Counted from the stretch's first letter, positions 1 through 6,723 are shown. The stretch: 7,296 nucleotides of DNA from Paracoccaceae bacterium (GCA_027030435.1 JALVEX010000393.1:1-7296); one strand, 5' to 3'. Made by a program: numbers and translations. Notes: generated by a model from the sequence alone, not told the origin.

Positions 1-1
1 G

Positions 2-1066
2 GCGGCGGTCGCATCGGGCGCGCATGTGGTGTTCCCCACGCCGAAGGGCTATCGCGGCGAGGGGGTTTTCGATAATTTCTGGAAGCTGATCGAGCGCTGG
101 AAGGTTACCTTCGTGATCACCGTGCCCACCGCCATCGCCGCACTCATGCAGCGGCCGGTGGATGCGGATGTGTCCACGCTGAAGGTGGCGTTTTCCGGCT
201 CGGCGCCGCTGCCGGTGGAGCTTTACAACCGCTTCGAGGAAGCCACCGGAGTGACGATCGTCGAGGGCTACGGGCTGACGGAGGCCACCTGCCTCGTTTC
301 CTGCAACCCGCCCGAGGGCGAGAAGAAGATCGGCTCGGTCGGCATTCCCTTCCCCTATACCCATGTGCGCATCCTTGATTGCGATCCCGAGGGGAATGTG
401 AAGAAGGAATGCGGCGTGGACGAGGTGGGCGAGATCTGCGTGCACAATCCCGGGGTCTGGAGCGGGCACACCTATACCGAGGAAGAGAAGAACAGGGGCC
501 TGTTCGCCGAAGGGAAATACCTGCGCACCGGGGATCTGGGGCGGATCGACGCCGATGGCTATCTCTGGATCACGGGCCGGGCCAAGGATCTGATCATCCG
601 CGGCGGCCACAACATCGATCCGGCCGAGATCGAGGAGGCGCTGGCGGGCCATCCGGCGGTGGCCTTCGTGGGGGCGATCGGCCAGCCCGATGCCTTCGCC
701 GGTGAGCTCCCTTGCGCCTATGTGGAGCTGGTGGACGGCGCCGAAGCAAGCGTGGACGAACTGATGGAATTCGCCCGGGAGCACGTGCACGAGCGCGCCG
801 CCATCCCGAAATATATCGAGATTCTCGATGAACTGCCGAAAACCGCCGTCGGCAAGGTTTTCAAGCCTGATCTGAGGAAGCGGGCGATCACCAGGGTTTA
901 CAACGCCGCGCTTGAAGAGGCCGGCCTGCCGGTGCGGGTGGCCGAAGTGATCGACAGCAAGAAGCGCGGCCTGGTGGCCCTGCTCGAACGCACCGGCGAG
1001 GCGAGCGAGGTGGACGTGGAAAAGGTGCTCGGCGAATTCACCCGCCCCTGGGCCTGGAAGGAATGA
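2..1066 (+). CDS. Acyl-CoA synthetase (AMP-forming, ANL superfamily), C-terminal part; 5' end outside the window
   Basis: The frame is already open at base 2 and ends at TGA 1064-1066, giving 354 residues. Relatives I recall are about 630 residues long, so roughly the C-terminal half is present and the true start lies to the left. The GTG at 26 is an internal codon, because alignable sequence (AAVASGAH) precedes it. ANL core motifs appear in order: GYGLTEAT (bases 266-289), RTGD (524-535), the hinge segment GRAKDLIIRGG followed by HNIDPAEIEEAL (about 566-631), and near the C-terminus PKTAVGKVFK, whose GK lysine (bases 854-856) matches the catalytic lysine of adenylation. These enzymes activate a carboxylic acid to an acyl-adenylate and then to acyl-CoA. 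The HNIDPAEIEEAL stretch and the roughly 65-residue tail beyond the catalytic lysine recall a proteobacterial subgroup of FadD-like synthetases whose substrate I cannot name. The protein is probably cytosolic. It overlaps the next gene by four bases. Nothing links it directly to choline metabolism. Confidence 0.93.
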   Translation, partial: AAVASGAHVVFPTPKGYRGEGVFDNFWKLIERWKVTFVITVPTAIAALMQRPVDADVSTLKVAFSGSAPLPVELYNRFEEATGVTIVEGYGLTEATCLVSCNPPEGEKKIGSVGIPFPYTHVRILDCDPEGNVKKECGVDEVGEICVHNPGVWSGHTYTEEEKNRGLFAEGKYLRTGDLGRIDADGYLWITGRAKDLIIRGGHNIDPAEIEEALAGHPAVAFVGAIGQPDAFAGELPCAYVELVDGAEASVDELMEFAREHVHERAAIPKYIEILDELPKTAVGKVFKPDLRKRAITRVYNAALEEAGLPVRVAEVIDSKKRGLVALLERTGEASEVDVEKVLGEFTRPWAWKE

Positions 1067-1623
1067 TCCCGCGCGCCCTTTTTGCGGTGCTGCTCGCTCT
1101 TTGCCTGGCCGCGCTGGGAACGGATGCGAAAGCGCGCCCGGTGGGGGCGGGGAAGGTGATCTTTCAGAGCCGCGACTGGCGAGTGCAGGTGATCGGCTTT
1201 CGCGATGGCGCCGCTTTTTGCGTGGCAGAGGTGATGGCGGCGCCGGGGCGGTTTTCCGTCTGGTCCGACGGCATGGGGCGGGTGCGGCTTGTCTTCACCT
1301 CGCCGCGATGGGATTTTCGCGGCGGCAAGGCGGACCTCGGCCTTCGCATCGACGAGCGCCCACCCTGGCGGCTCGGGGGAGCGGTGCTTCTGGGGCAGTC
1401 CGCCGTTTTCGAGCTTCAGGATCCCGAGAAGGGCAGCGCACTTCTGCATGATCTGCGCGAAGGCAGGCGCGTGGTGCTGCTGGACAGGCAGGGCAGGGGC
1501 CTTGGCGGCTGGTCGCTCAGGGGCTCCTCCGCCGCGCTCGACGGGCTCGGCGAATGCAAGGATGCGCTGGTGCAAAGGGCGCTGGGCGGCAAGAAGGGGA
1601 AGCTATCCGGCCCCCCCGGCTGA
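1063..1623 (+). CDS. Small exported protein of unknown function with two mature cysteines (possibly IalB-like)
   Basis: This gene encodes 186 residues. The N-terminus is a plausible Sec signal peptide: a short basic start (MIPR), a hydrophobic core over residues 5-19 and a likely cleavage after AKA (residue 24). Cys14 lies inside the hydrophobic core and has no small residue before it, so a lipoprotein is unlikely. The mature part looks like an all-beta domain. Two cysteines, Cys53 (AFCVAEV) and Cys165 (GECKD), could form a periplasmic disulfide. The segment WSLRGSSAALDGLGEC (150-165) and the FSVWSDGMGRVRLVF strand (64-78) recall small secreted alphaproteobacterial proteins of the invasion-associated locus B (IalB) type, but that is pattern memory only. 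The ATG overlaps the upstream TGA as ATGA, and a purine run GGAAGGA (1056-1062) abuts the start, suggesting translational coupling to the acyl-CoA synthetase. The tail (KKGKLSGPPG) is probably disordered. Function unknown. Confidence 0.8.
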   Translation: MIPRALFAVLLALCLAALGTDAKARPVGAGKVIFQSRDWRVQVIGFRDGAAFCVAEVMAAPGRFSVWSDGMGRVRLVFTSPRWDFRGGKADLGLRIDERPPWRLGGAVLLGQSAVFELQDPEKGSALLHDLREGRRVVLLDRQGRGLGGWSLRGSSAALDGLGECKDALVQRALGGKKGKLSGPPG

Positions 1624-1639
1624 TCCATGTCCGGGCGCC

Positions 1640-2677
1640 TCACGTGGCGCGGGGATCGCGCAGCTTCTGCATCACCGATGTCGGCGTGATCTGCCCGAGG
1701 GCCGCGCCGTTTTCCATGACGATCAGGGCAGGGGCCTCCTCCAGCCGGCGCATTACGCGCGCAAGGGGTTCGTCGGGCCGGACGGAGGCGGCATCGCCCT
1801 GCGGCGCGCCTTCTGCCGGGGGGGCCATCACGTCGCGCGCGGTGAGCACGCCGAGCGGGTTCATGTGAGCGACGAAATCGGCCACGTAATCATTGGCGGG
1901 CGCGGTGAAGATATCGCGCGGGGTGCCACACTGGATGATGCGCCCGCCTTCCATGATGGCGATGCGGTCGCCCAGCTTGAAGGCTTCGTCGAGATCGTGG
2001 CTGACGAAGATGATGGTGCGCTTCAGGCTCGCCTGAAGCTCCAGAAGCTCATCCTGCAGATGGGTGCGGATCAGGGGATCGAGCGCCGAGAAGGGCTCGT
2101 CCATCAAAAGGATCGGGGCGCTGGTGGCGAAGGCGCGCGCCAGCCCCACGCGCTGCTGCATCCCGCCCGAAAGCTCGCTCACCATGCGATCGGCCCAGTC
2201 TGAGAGGCCGACGAGGGCGAGCTGCTCATCGGTGCGCCGGCGCCGCTCGGCGCGGGGCATGCCGGCAAGCTCGAGCCCGAGGCCCACGTTATCACGCACG
2301 GTTCGCCACGGCAGGAGGCCGAACTGCTGGAACACCATGGCGATGCGCTGAAGCCGCAGCCGGCGCAGGGTGGCGGCATCGGCATGGGTCACATCCACCA
2401 TGCCTGCGCCGTCATTCACCAGCACACGGCCGCGGGTGACGGGGTTGAGCCCGTTCACCGCCCGCAGAAGGGTGGATTTGCCCGAGCCCGAGAGCCCCAT
2501 CAGCACCAGGATTTCGCCTTCTTCCACGTCAAGCGAGCAATCATGCACGCCGAGCACCTGGCCGGTGGCCTCCTGCACCTCGGCGCGGCTCTTGCCCTCG
2601 TCCATCAGCGGAAGGGCGCGCTCGGGGCGGGGCCCGAACACGATCGAGACGTTCTCGAAAATCACCGCCTTGCTCAT
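1640..2677 (-). CDS. choV: Choline ABC transporter, ATP-binding subunit ChoV
   Basis: This gene encodes 345 residues starting at ATG 2677-2675 and ending at TGA 1642-1640. It is the ATPase that powers choline import on the cytoplasmic face of the membrane. The motifs are complete: Walker A GLSGSGKST (61-69), Q-loop glutamine in FQQFG (116-120), ABC signature LSGGMQQR (169-176), Walker B ILLMDEP with catalytic Glu194, D-loop SALD (197-200) and switch His227 (VSHDLDE). The insertion before Walker A (about residues 18-48) and a C-terminal extension resembling a shortened CBS regulatory domain (about 275-340) are typical of the glycine betaine/choline importer subclass (OpuAA, ProV, ChoV). The start codon overlaps the choW stop by four bases (ATGA), implying translational coupling. 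The frame stays open upstream to 3373, but that stretch is the shadow of choW. The choice of choline over betaine or proline betaine rests on the neighbouring ChoX and bet genes. Confidence 0.95.
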   Translation of the reverse strand: MSKAVIFENVSIVFGPRPERALPLMDEGKSRAEVQEATGQVLGVHDCSLDVEEGEILVLMGLSGSGKSTLLRAVNGLNPVTRGRVLVNDGAGMVDVTHADAATLRRLRLQRIAMVFQQFGLLPWRTVRDNVGLGLELAGMPRAERRRRTDEQLALVGLSDWADRMVSELSGGMQQRVGLARAFATSAPILLMDEPFSALDPLIRTHLQDELLELQASLKRTIIFVSHDLDEAFKLGDRIAIMEGGRIIQCGTPRDIFTAPANDYVADFVAHMNPLGVLTARDVMAPPAEGAPQGDAASVRPDEPLARVMRRLEEAPALIVMENGAALGQITPTSVMQKLRDPRAT

Positions 2678-3507
2678 TTCCGCCCCATCCTCAGCATGCG
2701 ATCGAGCATGATCGCCACCACCACGATGATGAAACCGCTTTCGAAGCCAAGTGCGGTGTTGACGGAATTCAGGGCCCGCACCACCGGCACGCCGAGGCCG
2801 TCGGCCCCCACCAGCGCCGCGATCACCACCATCGAGAGCGAGAGCATGATCGTCTGGTTGAGGCCGGTCATGATTTGCGGCAACGCATGAGGAAGCTCCA
2901 CCTTGAAAAGCCGCTGTCGGGGCGTGGCGCCGAAGGCCTCGGCCGCTTCCAGGAGGGGCTTCGGGGTGCTGGCCACGCCAAGCTGGGTGAGGCGGATCGG
3001 CGCGGGAAGGACGAAGATCACCGTGGCGATCAGCCCCGGCACCATGCCGATGCCGAAGAAGATGATCGCCGGGATGAGATAGACAAAGGCCGGCAGCGTC
3101 TGCATCAGATCGAGCACCGGGCGCATGGCGCCGTAAAGGCGGGGGCGGTGCGCCGCGGCAATGCCGATCGGCACTCCGAGCCCCATGCACACCACGCAGG
3201 CGGAAAGCACCAGCGTGAGGCTTTCGGTGGTCTCCTCCCAATAGCCCTGGTTGAGGATGAAGAGGAAGCCCGCCAGCACCAGAAGCGGCGCCTTCCAGCC
3301 CCTTTGCAGAACCCAGGCGAGCGCCACGAAGGCGGCGATGACGATCAGCGGATGGGGCGCCTGAAGTGCCCACAGGATGTTGTTGATCATCAGTTCGAGA
3401 AGCCAGGAGAGCCAGTCGAAGAAGGGTTCGGCGCTATCCTGCAGCCAGTCGATGCCGCGCTTGGCGTATTTGCCGATCGGGATCTTGTGTTCGGTCAGCC
3501 ACTCCAT
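2674..3507 (-). CDS. choW: Choline ABC transporter, permease subunit ChoW
   Basis: This gene encodes 277 residues of an integral inner-membrane permease of the OpuAB/ProW type. An amphipathic N-terminal stretch (about 1-45, rich in Trp) precedes hydrophobic segments near 42-68, 73-88, 96-119, 139-170 and 219-236, and a final one at 259-269. The cytoplasmic EAA loop that docks on ChoV is clear: EAAEAFGATPRQRLFKVELP (187-206). The segment after it (LPQIMTGLNQTIMLSLSMV, 209-227) and the GADGLG turn (234-239) are characteristic of the compatible-solute importer branch. ATG 3507-3505 is supported by a good Shine-Dalgarno sequence on the minus strand (GGAGGGG, six bases before the start). The gene follows choX after a 79-base gap containing a hairpin and overlaps choV by four bases at its 3' end. 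Choline specificity is inferred from ChoX next door. Confidence 0.95.
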   Translation of the reverse strand: MEWLTEHKIPIGKYAKRGIDWLQDSAEPFFDWLSWLLELMINNILWALQAPHPLIVIAAFVALAWVLQRGWKAPLLVLAGFLFILNQGYWEETTESLTLVLSACVVCMGLGVPIGIAAAHRPRLYGAMRPVLDLMQTLPAFVYLIPAIIFFGIGMVPGLIATVIFVLPAPIRLTQLGVASTPKPLLEAAEAFGATPRQRLFKVELPHALPQIMTGLNQTIMLSLSMVVIAALVGADGLGVPVVRALNSVNTALGFESGFIIVVVAIMLDRMLRMGRK

Positions 3508-3530
3508 CGCCGGCCCCTCCGCTCGCCATG

Positions 3531-3571
3531 AAAAGCACCCCCCGCCAGGTGCTGATACGGCCGGCGGGGGG
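3531..3571 (-). terminator. GC-rich hairpin with T-run between choX and choW
   Basis: CCCCCCGCC (3538-3546) and GGCGGGGGG (3563-3571) form a perfect nine-pair, all G/C stem around a 16-base loop. In the direction of choX-choW transcription the stem is followed by TGCTTTTC, a short T-run (3534-3531). It begins 15 bases after the choX stop. It could be a partial terminator or a 3'-end stabiliser that lets ChoX be made in excess of ChoW and ChoV, a common arrangement for binding-protein operons. The T-run is too short for a confident strong terminator. Confidence 0.55.
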
Positions 3572-3586
3572 CGGTTTCAGCGCCTC

Positions 3587-4534
3587 TCAGCCCTCGATCC
3601 CGAGCGCCTTCTTCACGGCCGCCGCGCCATCGCTTCCATCGCGGGTGGTAACCCCCTCGACCCACTTCAGCGCCACATCCGGGTGTGCCTTCAGCCAGGC
3701 CCTGGCAGCGGCACGGGGATCTTCGCCGTCATTCAGGATCGCGCCCATGATCTCGTTTTCCATCGGCAGGGAAAACTCGAGATTTTTCAGGAATCTGCCT
3801 ACATTCGGGCACTCATCCACATAGCCCGCGCGGGTGTTGGTATAAACGGTTGCACCGCCGAAATTCGGGCCGAACCAGTCATCCCCGCCGGTGAGATAGG
3901 TGATCTCGAAATTGGCGTTCATCGGATGCGGCTCCCAGCCGAGAAACACGATCGGCTCGCCCTTCTTCGTGGCCCGCGCCACCTGCGCCAGCATCCCTTG
4001 TTCAGAGCTTTCCACCAGCTTGAAATCCTTGAGGCCGAAGGCATCCTTGGCGATCATGTCCATGATCAGGCGGTTGCCGTCATTGCCGGGCTCGATGCCG
4101 TAGATCTTGCCTTCAAGCTCATCGCGATGCTTGGCGATATCGGCAAAATCAAGGATGCCGATATCGGCGCCGGCCTTGTTGGTGGCGAGCGTGTATTTCG
4201 CGCCTTCGAGATTGGCGCGCACCGTATCCACCGTTCCGGCCTCGCGATAGGGGGCGATGTTGGCCTCCATGGTCGGCATCCAGTTGCCAAGGAAAACATC
4301 GACATCCCCTTTCGCCAGGGCCTCATAGGTTACCGGCACGGAAAGGATCTTGGTTTCGGTGTCATATCCCAACGCCTCGAGCACCTCGCTCGCCGCGGCG
4401 GTGGTGGCGGTGATGTCGGTCCAGCCCACGTCCGAGAAGGTGACCTTGCCGCACTGCTCGGGCTCGGAGGCGGCCAGCGCGGGTGCGGCGAAGGCGGCGA
4501 AGGCCAGCGCCGCGATGGTTTTCCTGATAGTCAT
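3587..4534 (-). CDS. choX: Periplasmic choline-binding protein ChoX of the choline ABC transporter
   Basis: This gene encodes 315 residues with a Sec signal peptide (MTIRK, then an Ala/Phe-rich core, likely cleaved after ALA at residue 21). It is the substrate-binding protein that delivers choline to ChoWV. The choline box known from Sinorhizobium meliloti ChoX (W43, D45, W90, Y119, N156, W205, from memory) is matched at a constant offset of five: W38 and D40 (VGWTD), W85 (GNWMP), Y114 (AKYTL), N151 (PGNDG) and W200 (LGWEP). All four aromatic cage residues, the aspartate and the asparagine are therefore present with matching spacing. Cys28 and Cys242 are the only mature cysteines and may form a disulfide. 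ATG 4534-4532 has an AGGGAG Shine-Dalgarno sequence six bases upstream on the minus strand. It is the first gene of the leftward operon, divergent from betI, with a predicted promoter overlapping a BetI-like operator. Confidence 0.96.
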   Translation of the reverse strand: MTIRKTIAALAFAAFAAPALAASEPEQCGKVTFSDVGWTDITATTAAASEVLEALGYDTETKILSVPVTYEALAKGDVDVFLGNWMPTMEANIAPYREAGTVDTVRANLEGAKYTLATNKAGADIGILDFADIAKHRDELEGKIYGIEPGNDGNRLIMDMIAKDAFGLKDFKLVESSEQGMLAQVARATKKGEPIVFLGWEPHPMNANFEITYLTGGDDWFGPNFGGATVYTNTRAGYVDECPNVGRFLKNLEFSLPMENEIMGAILNDGEDPRAAARAWLKAHPDVALKWVEGVTTRDGSDGAAAVKKALGIEG

Positions 4535-4552
4535 GATCGGCTCCCTGTTTTC

Positions 4553-4572
4553 TTGATTGACGAGTCAATTAA
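4553..4572. promoter_or_regulatory. Probable BetI operator shared by choX and betI
   Basis: TTGATTGACGAGTCAATTAA is a 20-base imperfect palindrome. The inner ATTGAC-GA-GTCAAT is perfect and eight of ten pairs match over the full length. It resembles the ATTGAxC-type palindromes associated with BetI in proteobacteria (from memory). It overlaps the predicted choX -10 and the predicted betI -35, so bound repressor would block both directions. Placement and symmetry are seen in the sequence; binding by BetI is inferred. Confidence 0.75.
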
Positions 4573-4586
4573 AAATCCACTAGCTT
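4557..4586 (+). promoter_or_regulatory. Possible betI-betB-betA promoter
   Basis: TTGACG (4557-4562, five of six matches to the -35 consensus) is followed 18 bases later by TAGCTT (4581-4586, a weak -10 with three of six matches). The -35 falls inside the BetI-like palindrome. The -10 is poor, so the exact promoter is uncertain, but some promoter must lie in this 81-base gap unless betI is read from the choX side. Confidence 0.35.
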
Positions 4587-4597
4587 GATTCTGGCAA
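4568..4597 (-). promoter_or_regulatory. Predicted choX promoter
   Basis: Read on the minus strand, TTGCCA (4597-4592) and TTTAAT (4573-4568) are separated by 18 bases. Each box matches the sigma-70 consensus at five of six positions. Transcription would begin near 4561 and leave a leader of about 27 bases carrying the AGGGAG ribosome binding site of choX. The -10 lies almost wholly inside the BetI-like palindrome, which fits repression by steric blocking. Confidence 0.55.
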
Positions 4598-4599
4598 GC
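4583..4599. repeat. Small inverted repeat in the betI leader
   Basis: GCTTG (4583-4587) and CAAGC (4595-4599) are exact inverted arms around the 7-base spacer ATTCTGG. The element covers the predicted choX -35 and would lie in or near the betI leader. It may be a second, weaker protein site or a small hairpin; five-base arms can also occur by chance. Confidence 0.3.
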
Positions 4600-4615
4600 A
4601 TTTTCGGAGAAACCC

Positions 4616-5233
4616 ATGCCCAAGCTCGGAATGGAGCCTATCCGCCGCGACGCCCTGATCAAAGCCACAATCGCGGAAATCGGCCATCGCGGCTCGCTTG
4701 ATGTGACAGTGAGCCAGATCGCGCGCCGCGCCGGTGTCTCCAGCGCGCTGGCGCACCATTATTTCGGCGGCAAGGAGCAGATCTTCACTGCCGCCATGCG
4801 TCATATCCTGAGCATCTACGGCGCCCAGGTGCGCGCGGCCCTTGCCCTCGCCACTACCCCGCGCGACCGCCTCGAAGCCATCATCCGCGCCAGCTTCGAG
4901 GCCGGCAATTTCCGCCCCGAGGTGATCGCCGCCTGGATGAATTTCTACGTCCAGGCCCAGACATCGGACGAAGCCCGCCGCCTGCTGCGCGTCTATCAGC
5001 ACCGGCTTCGCTCCAATCTTCTTCATGCCCTGCGCCCCCTGGCAGGCCGCCGGGCTTCGGACATCGCCGCAACAATCGCCGCCCTGATCGATGGCCTCTA
5101 CATCCGCCACGCCCTGCGCGAGGCAGATCCTGATCCGAAAGCGGCCAGCGATCGGGTGCTCGCCTGCCTCGATGCACTGCTTGCTCCCATCACTGGTTCT
5201 GTAAATATCCCCGCCGGAGGCAAGAAATCTTGA
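4616..5233 (+). CDS. betI: TetR-family choline-responsive repressor BetI
   Basis: This gene encodes 205 residues, a usual length for BetI. The N-terminal TetR helix-turn-helix lies at about residues 30-52 (TVSQIARRAGVSSALAHHYF), followed by GGKEQIF. This recognition helix, with its ALAHHYF segment, is the hallmark of BetI among TetR proteins. The C-terminal half (about 60-195) is the all-helical dimerisation and ligand domain, with the BetI-like stretch AAWMNFYVQAQ (105-115) and LIDGLYIRHAL (157-167). BetI represses the bet genes and is relieved by choline, as known from Escherichia coli. The ATG at 4616 is preceded by GGAGA (4606-4610) five bases away; Met6 is a less likely alternative start. 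The stop codon overlaps the betB start by four bases. As first gene of the bet operon, facing choX across an operator-like palindrome, it probably controls itself, betBA and choXWV. Confidence 0.95.
   Translation: MPKLGMEPIRRDALIKATIAEIGHRGSLDVTVSQIARRAGVSSALAHHYFGGKEQIFTAAMRHILSIYGAQVRAALALATTPRDRLEAIIRASFEAGNFRPEVIAAWMNFYVQAQTSDEARRLLRVYQHRLRSNLLHALRPLAGRRASDIAATIAALIDGLYIRHALREADPDPKAASDRVLACLDALLAPITGSVNIPAGGKKS
5216..5232 (+). promoter_or_regulatory. Ribosome binding site and TTG start of betB
   Basis: GGAGG (5216-5220) is followed after nine bases by TTG (5230-5232), which overlaps the betI stop as TTGA. This site decides the start of betB, since no nearby ATG or GTG puts the conserved N-terminus in a better position. 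The site lies within the last codons of betI, so ribosomes finishing betI may reinitiate here. Confidence 0.7.
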
Positions 5234-6702
5234 AACCGAACGCTCAACCCGAGGCCAGCCATTTCATCAATGGCGCCCCTGTGGAAGATCCCGCCGGTGC
5301 GCCGCTCGATGTGATCTATCCCGCCACCGGCGAGGTGATCGCGCGCCTGCATGAGGCCACCCCGGCGCTGATCGAGGAGGCTTTGGAAAGCGCTGGAGCC
5401 GCCCAGAGGGAATGGGCTGCCGTGCCGGGGCGCGAACGCGGCCGCATCCTGATCCGCGCGGCAGAGATCATCCGCGCGCGCAACCGCGAACTTGGCATTC
5501 TGGAAACGCTGGATACCGGCAAGCCGCTTTCCGAAACCCTCGTGGCCGATGCCGCCTCGGGCGCCGATGCGCTCGAGTATTTCGGCGGGCTCGCGGCCTC
5601 CATCACCGGCGAGCAGATCCCCCTTGGCGGCGGCCCGGGCGGCGATTTCGCCTATACGGTGCGCGAGCCTCTCGGCGTCTGCGTCGGCATCGGCGCGTGG
5701 AACTATCCCACCCAGATCGCCTGCTGGAAGGCCGCTCCCGCGCTCGCCTGCGGCAATGCGATGGTGTTCAAACCGTCCGAAACCACGCCGCTGGGCGCGT
5801 TGAAACTGGCCGAGATATTGCATGAAGCGGGCCTGCCGGCGGGGGTGTTCAACGTGGTGCAGGGCGCAGGCGAGGTAGGCGCGGCGCTCGTGCGCGATCC
5901 GCGCGTGGCCAAGGTATCGCTCACCGGCTCGGTGCCCACGGGGCGGAAGGTCTATGCGATGGCCGCCGAGGGGATGAAGCACGTGACCATGGAGCTTGGC
6001 GGCAAATCGCCCCTCATCATCTTCGATGACGCTGATCTCGAAGACGCCGTCTCGGCCGCGATCCTCGGCAATTTCTACAGTTCCGGCCAGATCTGCTCGA
6101 ACGGCACGCGGGTCTTCGTCCAGCCCGCCATCAAGGAGGCTTTCCTTGTCCGCCTCGGGGAGCGGATCGAGGCCGGCGTAGTGATGGGCGATCCGCTGGA
6201 CGAGGCCACGAATTTCGGGCCGATGGTGTCCGAAGGCCAGCTCCGCATTGCGCTGGGTTACATTCACAAGGGAATCGAGGAGGGCGCGCGGCTGGTCACC
6301 GGCGGCAGGCGCGCCGAGCGGCCCGGTTTCTTCCTCGAACCCACGGTTTTCGCGGATGTGACGGACGAGATGACCATCGCGCGCGAGGAAATCTTCGGCC
6401 CGGTGATGTCGGTGCTGGATTTCACCGACGAGGCGGAGGTGATCGCGCGCGCCAATGCCAGCGAATACGGCCTTGCGGGCGGGGTGTTCACCCGCGATCT
6501 TTCCCGCGCGCATCGCGTGGTGGCGGCGCTCGAAGCCGGCACCACCTGGATCAACACCTACAATCTCACCCCGGTGGAAATGCCCTTCGGCGGCGTGAAG
6601 GCCTCGGGGATCGGGCGCGAGAACGGCCGCGCCGCGATCGAGCATTACACGCAAGTAAAATCGGTTTACGTCGGGATGGGGGGCGTGGATGCGCCATTCT
6701 GA
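5230..6702 (+). CDS. betB: Betaine aldehyde dehydrogenase BetB
   Basis: This gene encodes 490 residues, full length for the family. It oxidises betaine aldehyde to glycine betaine with NAD(P)+ in the cytosol, the second step of the choline pathway. Aldehyde dehydrogenase motifs are intact: Asn158 (GAWNYP, oxyanion hole), the nucleotide-binding region with KPSE (181-184) and TGSVPTG (232-238), general base Glu255 in MELGGKSP, catalytic Cys289 in SSGQICSNGTR, and Glu387 with Phe389 in EEIFGP. The N-terminus (QPEASHFINGAPVED) and C-terminus (YVGMGGVDAPF) match proteobacterial BetB proteins as I recall them. The start is a TTG at 5230, because the conserved N-terminus begins within a few residues of it, no ATG or GTG occurs nearby upstream in a sensible place, and GGAGG sits nine bases before it. 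TTG and the betI TGA share TTGA, so translation is probably coupled to betI. Confidence 0.96.
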   Translation: MKPNAQPEASHFINGAPVEDPAGAPLDVIYPATGEVIARLHEATPALIEEALESAGAAQREWAAVPGRERGRILIRAAEIIRARNRELGILETLDTGKPLSETLVADAASGADALEYFGGLAASITGEQIPLGGGPGGDFAYTVREPLGVCVGIGAWNYPTQIACWKAAPALACGNAMVFKPSETTPLGALKLAEILHEAGLPAGVFNVVQGAGEVGAALVRDPRVAKVSLTGSVPTGRKVYAMAAEGMKHVTMELGGKSPLIIFDDADLEDAVSAAILGNFYSSGQICSNGTRVFVQPAIKEAFLVRLGERIEAGVVMGDPLDEATNFGPMVSEGQLRIALGYIHKGIEEGARLVTGGRRAERPGFFLEPTVFADVTDEMTIAREEIFGPVMSVLDFTDEAEVIARANASEYGLAGGVFTRDLSRAHRVVAALEAGTTWINTYNLTPVEMPFGGVKASGIGRENGRAAIEHYTQVKSVYVGMGGVDAPF

Positions 6703-6723
6703 AAGAGGGCGGAGGCCGGCCTG

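Noticed and set aside
1635..1650. GCGCC-N6-GGCGC as an intrinsic terminator between the convergent genes.
   Set aside because: The stem has five pairs, overlaps the choV stop codon and has no T-run on either side, so it is not called as a terminator.
1289..2203. A 304-codon open frame on the plus strand crossing the end of the small secreted gene and the end of choV.
   Set aside because: It is a shadow of the secreted gene in another frame and antisense to choV, with Arg/Ala/Gly-rich composition and no domain.
2678..3373. An upstream extension of choV in the same frame, adding 232 residues.
   Set aside because: The extension is an out-of-frame reading of choW. The real choV start is the ATG at 2677-2675, overlapping the choW stop.
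3377..4588. A 403-codon open frame on the plus strand opposite choX.
   Set aside because: It is antisense to choX, whose signal peptide and choline-binding residues are unmistakable. Its product resembles no family and it runs across the divergent promoter region.
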